Notes: generated by a model not told the origin, from the sequence alone. DNA of 19,810 nucleotides from Pseudomonadota bacterium (GCA_023391815.1 JAEWAF010000033.1:1-19810); one strand, 5' to 3'; positions 7,479-16,335 are shown, counted from the first letter of the stretch. Translations and numbers: made by a program.

Positions 7479-7485
7479 ATTTATC

Positions 7486-10344
7486 GTGATACAGCTGATT
7501 CATCGACGCTCACCGGCCTTGGCCCTGGCAGTCGCGACCGTTCTGTGTGCCAGTCCCGCTCGTGCGCAGGAAATGTCGCAGTCCACGGACACTGCCGCCA
7601 GCAATGAAGGCGGCCTGGAGGAAGTGGTGGTCACCGGCTTTCGCGGCAGCGTCAATGCGGCTCAGGACGAGAAGCGCGCAGCCAGCGGCGTCGTCGACGT
7701 CATCAAGGCCGAAGATATCGCGGACTTCCCGGACAACAACCTGGCCGAATCCATCCAGCGCGTGCCGGGTGTCGCGATTTCGCGAGATGGCGGCGAAGGT
7801 CGATCCTTGTCGGTGCGTGGCCTCGGCCCGGACTTCACTCGGGTTCGTATCAACGGCATGGAAGCTGTGGCGACCACTGGCGGCGCCGATGCGAATGGCG
7901 GCGTGAATCGCGGACGCGGCTTCGATTTCAACGTGTTCGCCTCGGAGTTGTTCAACTCCATCACCGTGCGCAAGACCGCTTCGGCCGATGTCGAGGAAGG
8001 CTCGTTGGGCGCGACCGTCGATCTGCAGACCGCTCGCCCGCTGGATTTCAGCGAGCAGCTGGTGATCGCAGGCTCGGCGCAAGGCGGTTACAACGATCTG
8101 TCGGAGGAGGCCGACCCGAGGCTGGCCGGTTTGGTGAGTTGGCAGAATGCCGAGTCGACGCTCGGCGCGCTGATGTCGGTCGCCTGGTCCCAGCGCTCAG
8201 TGCTGGAAGAGGGACATAGCACCGTGCGTTGGGGCCCGTCCGGCGCGAACGGTGGCTTCAACGCGGCATCGACGCTGCCTGGCTACACAATCTCACAGAT
8301 CAATACGTCGCCGGCCGGCAATGGTAGCAATTGGGAACAGTTGATCTATCACCCCCGCATTCCCCGCTACGACAACTGGCAGTACGACATCGAGCGGCTC
8401 GGCATCACCGGTTCGTTGCAGTGGCGTGCCTCGGATCGCGCGCTGCTCACGATCGATGCACTGTACTCGGACGCCGAAACGACTCGTGCCGAGAACTACA
8501 TCGAAGCGCTGTCCTTCAGTCGCACGGCGTCGGCCGGCGGCAAGCCGTTCACCATCATCCGCGACGGCGTGGTGAACGGGCAGAACGAGCTGGTGTATGG
8601 CGTGTTCGACGATGTCGACATGCGCATCGAGTCCCGTTACGACGAGCTCGAGACAGTCTTTCAGCAATACACCGCCGCCTTCGAATATCAGTTCACCGAC
8701 AGTTTCAAGACCACGGCGTTCGTCGGGCATTCACAGTCCGAATTCAGTAATCCGGTGCAGACCACGATCACGCTGGATCGCGCCAACAGCGACGGCTATT
8801 CGTGGGACTACCGCGCCAACAGTCGCGAGCCCGTCATCAATCTGGGCTTCGACCCGGCGGATCCGGCGGCGTGGACCATGACCAATGGCGTGTCGGATCT
8901 GCGCATCCGACGCAACTACGCCGACAACGAATTCACCAGCACCAAGCTGGTCGCGGACTGGAACATCGTGCCCGAGCTGCGAGTGTCGTTGGGCGGCGAG
9001 GCACGGAAGTTCGAATACGATAGTCGCGAGTATCGCCGCGCGGTCGCTGAAACCCAGACGCCGACGTTGACGGCCGATCAGCTCCGGAGCCTGACCACCA
9101 CGCTGAGCGCGCTGACGGGCGATCCGGATTCCGGCAGCTACGTCATTCCAAACTATGAGGCGATGGTGTCGCAGCTGAATTTGTACTGTGACTGCGTCAC
9201 GACCATCAACGGACAGAACATCGACCTGCGCATGTATGGCATCGAGAATGCCACCGCGCGCAGCAACTGGGCGTCGGTGAAAGAAGATGCATATGCCGGC
9301 TTCGTGCAGGCCAACTTCGACCTGCCGCTCGGCCCGATCACTCTGCGCGGCGATGTCGGTCTGCGCTATGCACGCACCAAGCAGGACACATTGGGCTATG
9401 CCGCGATTACCAATCCCAATGGCTCGGTCGACATCAGCCCGCTGCTGGTGGAGCGCGAGTATGGCAACTGGCTGCCATCGCTGAATCTCGCGGCCGAGCT
9501 GGTCGAGGACGTCGTGGTTCGCTTCAGCGCCGCCAAGGTCATCACGCGTCCCACCCTGGCGTCATTGTCGCCGGGCGGGTCGCTGACCATCCTGCCGTCG
9601 AATCGCGTGTACAACACGGGCAATCCATTTCTCGATCCCACCAAAGCAACCAATCTGGACCTGGCGGCGGAATGGTATTTCGCGCCGGGCTCGATGCTCT
9701 CGGTCGGCTGGTTCCAAAAGGACATCAGCACATTGAGCGGCACGAACATCGCGGACTCGGTCCCGTTCTCCTCGCTGGGCCTGCCCGCGAGCTTGTTGAC
9801 CGGCACCAACGTGCAGCCGGGGGATTTGTTCGAGTACCGCCGCGTCGTGAATGGCGAGGGCGGCAAGATCAATGGCTTCGAGCTCAACTACCAGCATCAG
9901 TTGCGCTTCCTGCCGGGCTTCCTGTCCAACCTCGGCGTGCTGGCCAATTACACGTATGTCGATGCCGATATCGAGTATCCCGGGCCGGGCGGCAGCGCGC
10001 CCGTGAGCGGTCCGCTGACGAATCTGTCGAAGGATTCGGCGAACGGCACATTGTTCTATGAGGACGATCGTCTGAGTCTGCGTGCATCGGTCTCGTATCG
10101 TTCCGGCTATGTCACGGCGTTCGCCGGCGGTGCGCGTGAGAGCAGCACCGAAGAGGGTGTGAATTCGGCGCTCACGCTCGATGCATCGGCCTCTTATAAA
10201 ATCACCGACGCGCTGTCGATCACGCTCGAAGGCCTGAACCTCACCGACGCATTCCAGGACTTCTACATCGATGAGGACGATCGTGTCGTGCTCTACCACA
10301 ACACCGGTCGCCAGTATTATTTCGGCGCCCGAGTCCGCTTCTGA
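7486..10344 (+). CDS. TonB-dependent outer-membrane receptor (Xanthomonas/Caulobacter carbohydrate type)
   Basis: The 952-residue product is a ligand-gated outer-membrane channel energised by TonB-ExbB-ExbD. The signal peptide spans residues 1-28 (ALALAVATVLCASPARA, cut before QEM). A TonB box EEVVVTG is at 45-51, followed by the plug domain with DVIKAEDIADFPDNNLAESI (71-90), QRVPGVAISRDGGEGRSLSV (91-110) and RGLGPDFTRVRINGMEA. This plug pattern is typical of the family often annotated 'TonB-dependent receptor, Xanth-Caul', many of which take up oligosaccharides. The beta-barrel fills the rest and ends GARVRF with a C-terminal Phe. A close Cys pair (C568, C570) probably sits in an extracellular loop. 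The GTG at 7486 is preferred over in-frame codons from 7282. It is divergent from the acid-sugar permease, which suggests that the same substrate class crosses the outer membrane here. Confidence 0.93.
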   Translation: MIQLIHRRSPALALAVATVLCASPARAQEMSQSTDTAASNEGGLEEVVVTGFRGSVNAAQDEKRAASGVVDVIKAEDIADFPDNNLAESIQRVPGVAISRDGGEGRSLSVRGLGPDFTRVRINGMEAVATTGGADANGGVNRGRGFDFNVFASELFNSITVRKTASADVEEGSLGATVDLQTARPLDFSEQLVIAGSAQGGYNDLSEEADPRLAGLVSWQNAESTLGALMSVAWSQRSVLEEGHSTVRWGPSGANGGFNAASTLPGYTISQINTSPAGNGSNWEQLIYHPRIPRYDNWQYDIERLGITGSLQWRASDRALLTIDALYSDAETTRAENYIEALSFSRTASAGGKPFTIIRDGVVNGQNELVYGVFDDVDMRIESRYDELETVFQQYTAAFEYQFTDSFKTTAFVGHSQSEFSNPVQTTITLDRANSDGYSWDYRANSREPVINLGFDPADPAAWTMTNGVSDLRIRRNYADNEFTSTKLVADWNIVPELRVSLGGEARKFEYDSREYRRAVAETQTPTLTADQLRSLTTTLSALTGDPDSGSYVIPNYEAMVSQLNLYCDCVTTINGQNIDLRMYGIENATARSNWASVKEDAYAGFVQANFDLPLGPITLRGDVGLRYARTKQDTLGYAAITNPNGSVDISPLLVEREYGNWLPSLNLAAELVEDVVVRFSAAKVITRPTLASLSPGGSLTILPSNRVYNTGNPFLDPTKATNLDLAAEWYFAPGSMLSVGWFQKDISTLSGTNIADSVPFSSLGLPASLLTGTNVQPGDLFEYRRVVNGEGGKINGFELNYQHQLRFLPGFLSNLGVLANYTYVDADIEYPGPGGSAPVSGPLTNLSKDSANGTLFYEDDRLSLRASVSYRSGYVTAFAGGARESSTEEGVNSALTLDASASYKITDALSITLEGLNLTDAFQDFYIDEDDRVVLYHNTGRQYYFGARVRF

Positions 10345-10351
10345 CCCCTAG

Positions 10352-10377
10352 CCGGCGGCGGCCGCGGCCGTCGCCGG
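10352..10377 (+). terminator. Candidate terminator hairpin after the TonB-dependent receptor
   Basis: CCGGCGGCGGCC (10352-10363) and GGCCGTCGCCGG (10366-10377) form a very GC-rich stem with one G-U wobble and a minimal centre, 7 bases after the receptor stop. It is followed by AGGTTTCCC, so the T-tract is poor. It may terminate transcription or only stabilise the 3' end. Confidence 0.45.
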
Positions 10378-10433
10378 AGGTTTCCCGGGAACTCCCCGCC
10401 GGGCTCGCTTCTTGCGCTTGCAAGGAGGCCGCC

Positions 10434-10982
10434 ATGCCAATCGCATCGCCAATGGAGCTGCCCGCGTCGGATCCGGAGACCGGCCTGGTCCGAGTGGTGA
10501 TCGACACTCCCAAAGGCAGTCGTAACAAGTACAAGTTCGACGCCGAGCTCGGCCTGCTCAAGTTGAGCCGCATTTTGCCGGCCGGCATGGCGTTTCCTCA
10601 TGATTTCGGCTCGATTCCGTCCACCCGCGCCGAAGATGGCGACGCGCTGGACGTGATGGTGCTGACCGAAGCGCCACTCTTTCCCGGCTGCCTGGTCTAC
10701 GTACATCTGATCGGCGTCATCCGGGCCATGCAGAAAGAGCAGCGCAAAATGATTCGCAACGATCGCCTGCTGGCCACCTTGGAGACGCCGGTGAACAAAC
10801 CGGCCATCACGCGGCTGGAGCAGGTCGAGGAACAGCAGCTGCGCGATATCGAACATTTCTTCCGGTCTTATAATCAGGCGCAGGGCCGTGAATTCAGGAT
10901 CACGGGACGCGGCGGGGTTCGGCAGGCGCAAAAAATGTTTCGCGATGCCGTCCGTGACTTTGATAAGACCAAAGGCATATGA
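10434..10982 (+). CDS. Family I inorganic pyrophosphatase-like protein with altered active site
   Basis: The 182-residue protein has the length and fold signature of bacterial family I soluble pyrophosphatase (ppa), which hydrolyses PPi to two phosphates. It keeps VVID (21-24), K32, R46, the metal-binding core DGDALD (68-73), and HFFRSY (141-146). Against my memory of the E. coli enzyme, several catalytic residues differ: Glu31 is K34 here, Tyr51 and Tyr55 are F54 and F58, Lys142 is N147. The segment carrying Asp97, Asp102 and Lys104 is replaced by a basic stretch, VIRAMQKEQRKMIR (95-108), without acidic metal ligands. It may therefore be a weak or repurposed phosphohydrolase or phosphate-binding protein. 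The start is well supported by AAGGAGG at 10422-10428. The CHAD-domain gene begins 3 bases after the stop, indicating an operon. Confidence 0.85.
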   Translation: MPIASPMELPASDPETGLVRVVIDTPKGSRNKYKFDAELGLLKLSRILPAGMAFPHDFGSIPSTRAEDGDALDVMVLTEAPLFPGCLVYVHLIGVIRAMQKEQRKMIRNDRLLATLETPVNKPAITRLEQVEEQQLRDIEHFFRSYNQAQGREFRITGRGGVRQAQKMFRDAVRDFDKTKGI

Positions 10983-10985
10983 GCG

Positions 10986-11876
10986 ATGGCCGAGCTGCAG
11001 CCTGACGAAGCCGGACTGTCCGGAGTGCGCCGAATTTTTCAGGAGTGGCTGGCCGGCGCCGGCGACGCGCTCCATAACAAAAGAGTCACCGACGCGCACA
11101 TTCACGACGCGCGCAAGCAGCTGAAAAAATCCCGGGCCGCACTCCGATTGTTGCGAAATACGATCGGCGAGGTCGCGTATCGACGCGAGAACATTGCCCT
11201 CCGCGATGCCGCCAAGCCGCTGGGCGTGGCTCGTGACAGCAAAGTCCTGGTCGCCGCGCTGGACGACCTGGTCGAGCGCTTCGATCCGGCGGCGGGCTCG
11301 CTGAAACTGGACAAGTTCCGGCGCGTGCTGCGCCAGGAACAAACAGCGACCCGGCATGCGATCACGCAAACCTTGATGAGGAGGCAGCGCAAGGTATTGC
11401 GCGAGATCAAAGCCCGCAGCGAGCGCTGGAATATGACAGGCGGCGACTGGCGGGTCGTCGGTGCGGGGCTGGAGCGCATCTATCACGGCGGCCGGAAAAA
11501 AATGAAAGCGGCCGCGAGCTCGCGCGCCAGCGAGGACCTGCACGACTGGCGTAAACAAGTGAAATATTTATGGCATCAACTGCAAATCCTCGCGCCCGCC
11601 TGGCCGGGGCCGCTGGGAGAGCTGGCCGATCAGGCGCATAAGCTGTCCGACCATCTGGGCGACGATCACGACCTCGCGGTATTGCACGCCAAGATCAAGG
11701 CTCATCAGGAGACGTTCGAGGACCGGGACTACGATGCATTGGTTGCGGTGCTGGCCCGCCGTCGCAAACAGTTACAGGACAAGGCGTGCCGGCTCGGCAC
11801 CCGAATCTACCAAGAAAAGCCGGGGCGTTTCGTCAAACGCATCGGCCGGTACTGGCAGCTGTGGCGCAATGAATAG
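10986..11876 (+). CDS. CHAD-domain protein (polyphosphate-binding helical domain)
   Basis: The 296-residue protein is a stand-alone CHAD domain, an all-helical fold with conserved His and many Lys/Arg residues that bind polyphosphate. The first half has HDARKQLKKSRAALRLLR (40-57), with the conserved His followed by basic residues, and AKPLGVARDSKVL (76-88). The second repeat has LHDWRKQVKYLWHQL (185-199) and LSDHLGDDHDLAVLHAKIKA (220-239), the typical CHAD end motif. No N-terminal CYTH (triphosphate tunnel) domain is fused. Many CHAD proteins localise to polyphosphate granules; the role here is probably polyphosphate binding or metabolism, supported by the preceding pyrophosphatase-like gene only 3 bases upstream. 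A modest ribosome site (AAAGG, 10971-10975) precedes the ATG. Confidence 0.9.
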   Translation: MAELQPDEAGLSGVRRIFQEWLAGAGDALHNKRVTDAHIHDARKQLKKSRAALRLLRNTIGEVAYRRENIALRDAAKPLGVARDSKVLVAALDDLVERFDPAAGSLKLDKFRRVLRQEQTATRHAITQTLMRRQRKVLREIKARSERWNMTGGDWRVVGAGLERIYHGGRKKMKAAASSRASEDLHDWRKQVKYLWHQLQILAPAWPGPLGELADQAHKLSDHLGDDHDLAVLHAKIKAHQETFEDRDYDALVAVLARRRKQLQDKACRLGTRIYQEKPGRFVKRIGRYWQLWRNE

Positions 11877-12027
11877 CGCTGGCCGGCAGCCTGAATGTCA
11901 TGGGCTCATAACAAAGTGATCGTTGCAACCATTCTCATCCAATGGCCGCGAGCCGTAGCCGATACCTGTCGATTCCTGCTTATCTGGCACGAGTGAGTTT
12001 CGCCGCCCCCGATTGGTCCGATCTCGG

Positions 12028-12043
12028 GCAAGGAATACCTTGC
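12028..12043. promoter_or_regulatory. Candidate operator upstream of the RND efflux operon
   Basis: GCAAGG-AATA-CCTTGC is a perfect 6-bp inverted repeat with a 4-base centre, ending 37 bases before the adaptor start. The position and size suit a TetR-family operator, and a TetR gene lies at the other end of the operon. No matching copy was noticed next to the TetR gene. Confidence 0.35.
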
Positions 12044-12070
12044 ACACCTCTCGCAGGATTGGATGTTCTC

Positions 12071-12076
12071 AGGGGA
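12071..12076 (+). promoter_or_regulatory. Shine-Dalgarno site deciding the efflux adaptor start
   Basis: AGGGGA lies 4 bases before the ATG at 12081. It favours this start over the in-frame ATG at 12063, which has no ribosome site. Confidence 0.6.
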
Positions 12077-12080
12077 ACTC

Positions 12081-13217
12081 ATGAAATCGGGTCAATGGAT
12101 CGGATCGATCTTACTCGTCGGCGCCGTCATCGTATCCGGCGTGCTGCTCAGTGCCTGGAAACGATCGAGCATTGCTGAATCGGAAGCCGCGGCGGCCAGC
12201 CAGCCGGAGCCGGCGGAATCGGTGGTCACGACGCTCGCTCGCGAGCACGAGCATATCCGCACCACGACGTCCATTGGCACGGTGGTCGCCTTGCGTTCCA
12301 TCACCGTTCGCAACGAGTTGCCCGGCACCGTCCGGCAGGTCTCGCTCGAGCCCGGCAAGATCGTCGAACCCGGCACCGTGCTGGTGGCGCTCGATGTTTC
12401 AGTTGAAGAGGCGGATCTTCAGGCGCTCCAAGCGCAAGCAGAGCTCGCCCGCACGCAGTTCGCTCGTATGCAACGGATGAGTCAGCATCGCGCGGCCTCG
12501 GAGATGGAAGTCGATACCGCGCGCGCCGAGCAGGAAGTGGTGCAGGCGCAGGTCGCCCGTATCAAAGCGGTCATCAATCGCAAGATCATTCGCGCGCCGT
12601 TCCGGGCCCGTATCGGTATTTCCGATGTGCACCCCGGTCAATATCTGAATGAAGGCTCGTTGCTGACGACGCTGCAGGGCGTGGATGACTCGACTTATGT
12701 GGACTTCACCGTCGCTCAGCAGGTCGCCGCGTCGCTGCGCGCTGGAAACAAAGTGGACGTGTTTGCATCGGGTGATACCACGGGTGTGAAGGCCGAGATT
12801 CTCGCCATCGATGCGCGTGTCGACCCGACGACGCGTAACACGACGGTGCGCGCGAAGATCAAGAACTCCTCGCAAACACCCGCGCCCGGTGCGTCAGTGC
12901 GAGTTCAAGTGCCAGTGGGAACCCCGTTGATGGCGACGGCCGTTCCGGCGAGCGCCGTTCGCAAGGGGCCGTCGGGCGATCATGTGTTCGTCGTGGTTGC
13001 GGACGAGCACGGCAAGACGCGAGCTCGCCTGCGCGAAGTCGTGGTGGATGCGATGGCCGGCGACGACGTCGTCATCACCAAAGGTCTGGAGCCGGGCGAG
13101 CAGGTCGCGACCTCCGGCTCGTTCAAGCTGCGTGAGGCTGCGCTGGTGGCGGTGACCAATCCGCCGGAATCGGTGGCGCTCAACCCCGCCAAGAAGTCGA
13201 ACGCAACCTCGATGTAA
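12081..13217 (+). CDS. RND efflux periplasmic adaptor subunit (membrane fusion protein)
   Basis: The 378-residue protein is an HlyD/AcrA-type adaptor linking an RND pump to an outer-membrane channel. An N-terminal membrane anchor (about residues 5-25, IGSILLVGAVIVSGVLLSAW) replaces the lipobox seen in AcrA, as no suitable Cys is present. The first lipoyl half includes NELPGTVRQVSLEPGKIVEP, followed by a short helical hairpin (about 110-170, LQALQAQAELARTQFARMQR). The second lipoyl half has INRKIIRAPFRARIGI and DVHPGQYLNEGSLLTTLQG. Beta-barrel and membrane-proximal domains follow (PVGTPLMATAVPASAVRKG; VVITKGLEPGEQVATSGSFK). The pump gene starts 28 bases downstream, so the two form an operon. 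No TolC-type gene is in the window, so the outer-membrane partner must be elsewhere. Confidence 0.92.
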   Translation: MKSGQWIGSILLVGAVIVSGVLLSAWKRSSIAESEAAAASQPEPAESVVTTLAREHEHIRTTTSIGTVVALRSITVRNELPGTVRQVSLEPGKIVEPGTVLVALDVSVEEADLQALQAQAELARTQFARMQRMSQHRAASEMEVDTARAEQEVVQAQVARIKAVINRKIIRAPFRARIGISDVHPGQYLNEGSLLTTLQGVDDSTYVDFTVAQQVAASLRAGNKVDVFASGDTTGVKAEILAIDARVDPTTRNTTVRAKIKNSSQTPAPGASVRVQVPVGTPLMATAVPASAVRKGPSGDHVFVVVADEHGKTRARLREVVVDAMAGDDVVITKGLEPGEQVATSGSFKLREAALVAVTNPPESVALNPAKKSNATSM

Positions 13218-13245
13218 CGGCCGCATCTCACACGGACTGTCGCCC

Positions 13246-16200
13246 ATGCAACGCTCATTCACAGATATTTTCATCAAACACCCCGTGCTCGCGGTGGTGG
13301 TCAACCTGGTCATCGTGCTGGTCGGCGCGCGGGCGTTGTTCAACCTGCCGGTGCAGCAGTTCCCGAGCGTCGAAAGCTCGTCGGTCATCATCACGACGGT
13401 GTACACCGGCGCCAGCGCCGAAACCGTTCGCGGCTTTCTGACGACGCCCATCGAGCGCTCGGTCTCGGCGATCAGTGGCGTCGACTATGTCGAATCCACC
13501 AGTCGCGCCGGATTGAGCACGGTCACCGTGCATCTGAAGCTGGACCACAACAGCACGGATGCGTTGGCCGAAGTCACGGCGCGCTTACAGCAGGTCCGTT
13601 CCGAATTGCCGGGTGAGGCGGAGCCGCCAGTCGTCGAAGTGCAACGTGCGGATCGTCCGTATGCGACGTTCTATCTCGGCTTCACCTCGGCGGACCGCTC
13701 CGTGCCCGAGCTGACCGATTGGCTCTCCCGCACCTTGCAACCGCAGTTGTCGACGCTCGAAGGCGTGCAGCGAGTGAGTTACGAAGGGGCCCGGCCGTTG
13801 GCGATGCGCGTGTGGATCGACCCCGATCGACTCGCGGCTCGCAATCTCTCTCCGGGCGACGTGCACGACGCCTTGCGCCGGAACAACTATCTCGCCGCCG
13901 TGGGTCAGACCAAGGGCAATCTGGTGCAGGTCAATCTGCTCGCCAACACGGATTTGCGAGCGGTCGATGAGTTCGAGAATCTGATCGTCGCCGATCGCGA
14001 CGGTGCCATCGTGCGCTTGAGCGATGTGGCGCGCGTCGAGCTCGGCGCCGAAGAAGCGGCGATGGTGGCCAAGTACAACGACAAGCAGAGCGTGTATCTC
14101 GGCGTGTGGCCGCTGCCTGGCTCCAACGAGATCGAAGTCGCGCAGCACTTGCGTGACGAGATGGAACGCATCGAACCGACCTTGCCGGCCGACATCGAAA
14201 TGCGGCTGGTGTGGGACGGCACGATGTTCATGCGCAGCGCCCTGGAAGAAATCACCAAGACGCTGGGCGAGACCGTGCTGATCGTGGCCGTCGTCGTGTT
14301 CCTGTTCATGGGCTCGATCCGTACCGCGCTGGTGCCGCTGGTCGCGATGCCGGTGTCGCTGGTGGGCGCGGCCATCGTGATGATTGCATTCGGCTTCAGT
14401 CTGAACCTGCTGACCATTCTGGCCATCGTGCTGTCGGTCGGTCTGGTCGTCGACGATGCCATCGTCGTGGTGGAAAACGTCGAGCGTCACGTCCGCGAAG
14501 GCAAGTCTCGTGTCGACGCCGCGCTTGCGGGTGCGCGAGAGCTGGCGGGGCCCATCATTGCGATGACGATCACGCTCGCGACGGTGTACACGCCGATTGC
14601 GTTCCAGGGCGGTCTCACGGGCTCCTTGTTTCTGGAGTTCGCGATCACGCTGGCCGCCGCGGTCGTGGTGTCGGGCGTCGTCGCGCTGACGCTCTCGCCG
14701 GTGATGAGCTCTCGCTTCGTGCACGAGCACGGTCACGAAGGCAAATTGACCGGCATCGTGAATCGCGGCTTCGATGCGATTCGCGGCGCGTACGAGAAGC
14801 TGCTCGATGGCGCGCTCAATATGCGCTGGGGCATCGTCGCCATGGCGGTGCTGGTCACGCTCGCGGCCTGGCCGTTGTTCATGTACTCGCGTCAGGAGCT
14901 GGCACCGGTCGAAGATCAAAGTCACATCAGCCTGTTCTTCGAAGCGTCGCCGGATTCCTCGCTGGTCGCGACCGATCGCGATTCGCAGAATGTGGTGAAG
15001 GCGCTGACCGCGTTCCCCGAAGCGGACTTCATGTGGTCGCTGACGGCGGCGTGGGGCGGCTTCGGCGGCCTGGTCGCGAAGGATTGGAAAGAACGCGACC
15101 GCTCGACCGAGCAGATGTATGGCGACGTTTACGGTGCCGTGTCTCAAGTGCCGGGGCTGCGTGTGTATCCGCGTCTGGATCCACCGTTGCCGACCCCGGG
15201 CCAATATGACGTCGAGATGATCGTGCAGAACGAGCAGTCGATCGAGGAGTTGCTCGCGACCACGCAGGCGGTGCTCGACGCGGGCTGGGCCAGTGGCAAA
15301 TTCCTGTACGTGGATACGGACCTGAAGATCGATCTGCCGCAGGCACGGGTCGTGCTCGATCGCGAGCGTCTGGCCGATCTCGGTCTGGATCTCGCCGGTG
15401 TCGGCCGCGAGCTCGGCACGTTGTTGGGTGGCGCGTACGTGAACCGCTTCAACTACTTCGACCGTAGCTACAAGGTGATTCCGCAGATCGGCGACAAGGA
15501 TCGCGCCACGCTCGATCCGTTGCTCGATCTGAAGATCAAGACGCCCAGTGGCGCGTTGGTGCCGGTATCGACCTTCATGCACATCGAATCGGAGACCGGC
15601 CCGCGGACATTGAATCGATTCGCGCAACGTAACTCGGCGCGCATCTTCGGTGGCGTGCAGCCGGGCGTGACGAAGGAGGAAGGATTGCGTGTGCTCGAAG
15701 CCGCGGCGAAGAAGGCGGGTGGCGAGAACGTGCTGATCGACTACGCGGGCGAGTCGCGACAGATTCGTCACGAAGGCGCGGCGTTGACGGCGACGCTCGG
15801 GTTCGCGTTGATCCTGATCTATCTGGTGCTCGCCGCACAGTTCCAGAGCTTCCGCGATCCGTTGATCGTGCTGCTCGGATCGGTGCCGCTCGCAATCTCC
15901 GGCGCCTTGGTGTTCACGTTCCTGGACATGACCACGATCAATATCTACTCCCAAGTGGGCTTGATCACGCTGGTGGGTCTGATTGCCAAGAACGGCATCC
16001 TGATCGTGGAGTTCGCGAACACTCTGCAGGAACGCGGCGTGGAAAAAATCGCCGCCCTGCGTGAGGCATCGCTGACTCGTTTGCGCCCGGTGCTCATGAC
16101 CTCGGCAGCCACGGTGTTCGGCCACTTCCCGCTGGTGCTGGTATCGGGCCCCGGTGCCGAGGCGCGTAACAGTATCGGCATCGTGCTGGTGACGGGCATG

Positions 16201-16335
16201 ATCGTAGGCACGCTATTCACCTTATTCGTGGTGCCGGTGTTCTACACGCTGATCGCTGCGGATCATCGCAAGCAGGACTCGCGGCAAGAGCTCAAGCACG
16301 AAGCCGCGGGCACCCCGGTCGCTCAACCGGTGTAA
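13246..16335 (+). CDS. RND efflux transporter, HAE1-type inner-membrane pump
   Basis: The 1029-residue protein is a proton-driven inner-membrane multidrug exporter of the AcrB/MexB superfamily, close to the usual 1020-1050 residues. It starts with FTDIFIKHPVLAVVVNLVIV (transmembrane 1), then the porter region with LPVQQFPSVESSSVIITTVY. The proton-relay aspartates are D403 and D404 in GLVVDDAIVVVENVERH, and the matching Lys is K915 in GLIAKNGILIVEFAN. Twelve membrane segments and two large periplasmic loops are apparent. The FPSVESSSVIITTVYTGAS style resembles the MexK/MexW/MdtB-like branch rather than AcrB itself; substrates cannot be predicted. The ATG at 13246 has only a weak ribosome site, suggesting coupling to the adaptor gene. 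Confidence 0.95.
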   Translation: MQRSFTDIFIKHPVLAVVVNLVIVLVGARALFNLPVQQFPSVESSSVIITTVYTGASAETVRGFLTTPIERSVSAISGVDYVESTSRAGLSTVTVHLKLDHNSTDALAEVTARLQQVRSELPGEAEPPVVEVQRADRPYATFYLGFTSADRSVPELTDWLSRTLQPQLSTLEGVQRVSYEGARPLAMRVWIDPDRLAARNLSPGDVHDALRRNNYLAAVGQTKGNLVQVNLLANTDLRAVDEFENLIVADRDGAIVRLSDVARVELGAEEAAMVAKYNDKQSVYLGVWPLPGSNEIEVAQHLRDEMERIEPTLPADIEMRLVWDGTMFMRSALEEITKTLGETVLIVAVVVFLFMGSIRTALVPLVAMPVSLVGAAIVMIAFGFSLNLLTILAIVLSVGLVVDDAIVVVENVERHVREGKSRVDAALAGARELAGPIIAMTITLATVYTPIAFQGGLTGSLFLEFAITLAAAVVVSGVVALTLSPVMSSRFVHEHGHEGKLTGIVNRGFDAIRGAYEKLLDGALNMRWGIVAMAVLVTLAAWPLFMYSRQELAPVEDQSHISLFFEASPDSSLVATDRDSQNVVKALTAFPEADFMWSLTAAWGGFGGLVAKDWKERDRSTEQMYGDVYGAVSQVPGLRVYPRLDPPLPTPGQYDVEMIVQNEQSIEELLATTQAVLDAGWASGKFLYVDTDLKIDLPQARVVLDRERLADLGLDLAGVGRELGTLLGGAYVNRFNYFDRSYKVIPQIGDKDRATLDPLLDLKIKTPSGALVPVSTFMHIESETGPRTLNRFAQRNSARIFGGVQPGVTKEEGLRVLEAAAKKAGGENVLIDYAGESRQIRHEGAALTATLGFALILIYLVLAAQFQSFRDPLIVLLGSVPLAISGALVFTFLDMTTINIYSQVGLITLVGLIAKNGILIVEFANTLQERGVEKIAALREASLTRLRPVLMTSAATVFGHFPLVLVSGPGAEARNSIGIVLVTGMIVGTLFTLFVVPVFYTLIAADHRKQDSRQELKHEAAGTPVAQPV

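Noticed and set aside
7282..7485. N-terminal extension of the TonB-dependent receptor
   Set aside because: The added residues are not a signal peptide and would bury the real one; the GTG at 7486 has a strong Shine-Dalgarno site.
13585..16125. Very long open frame (846 codons) on the minus strand opposite the RND pump
   Set aside because: The translation is rich in Arg, His and Gln with no domain pattern, while the plus strand gives a textbook RND pump. It is a GC-driven shadow frame.
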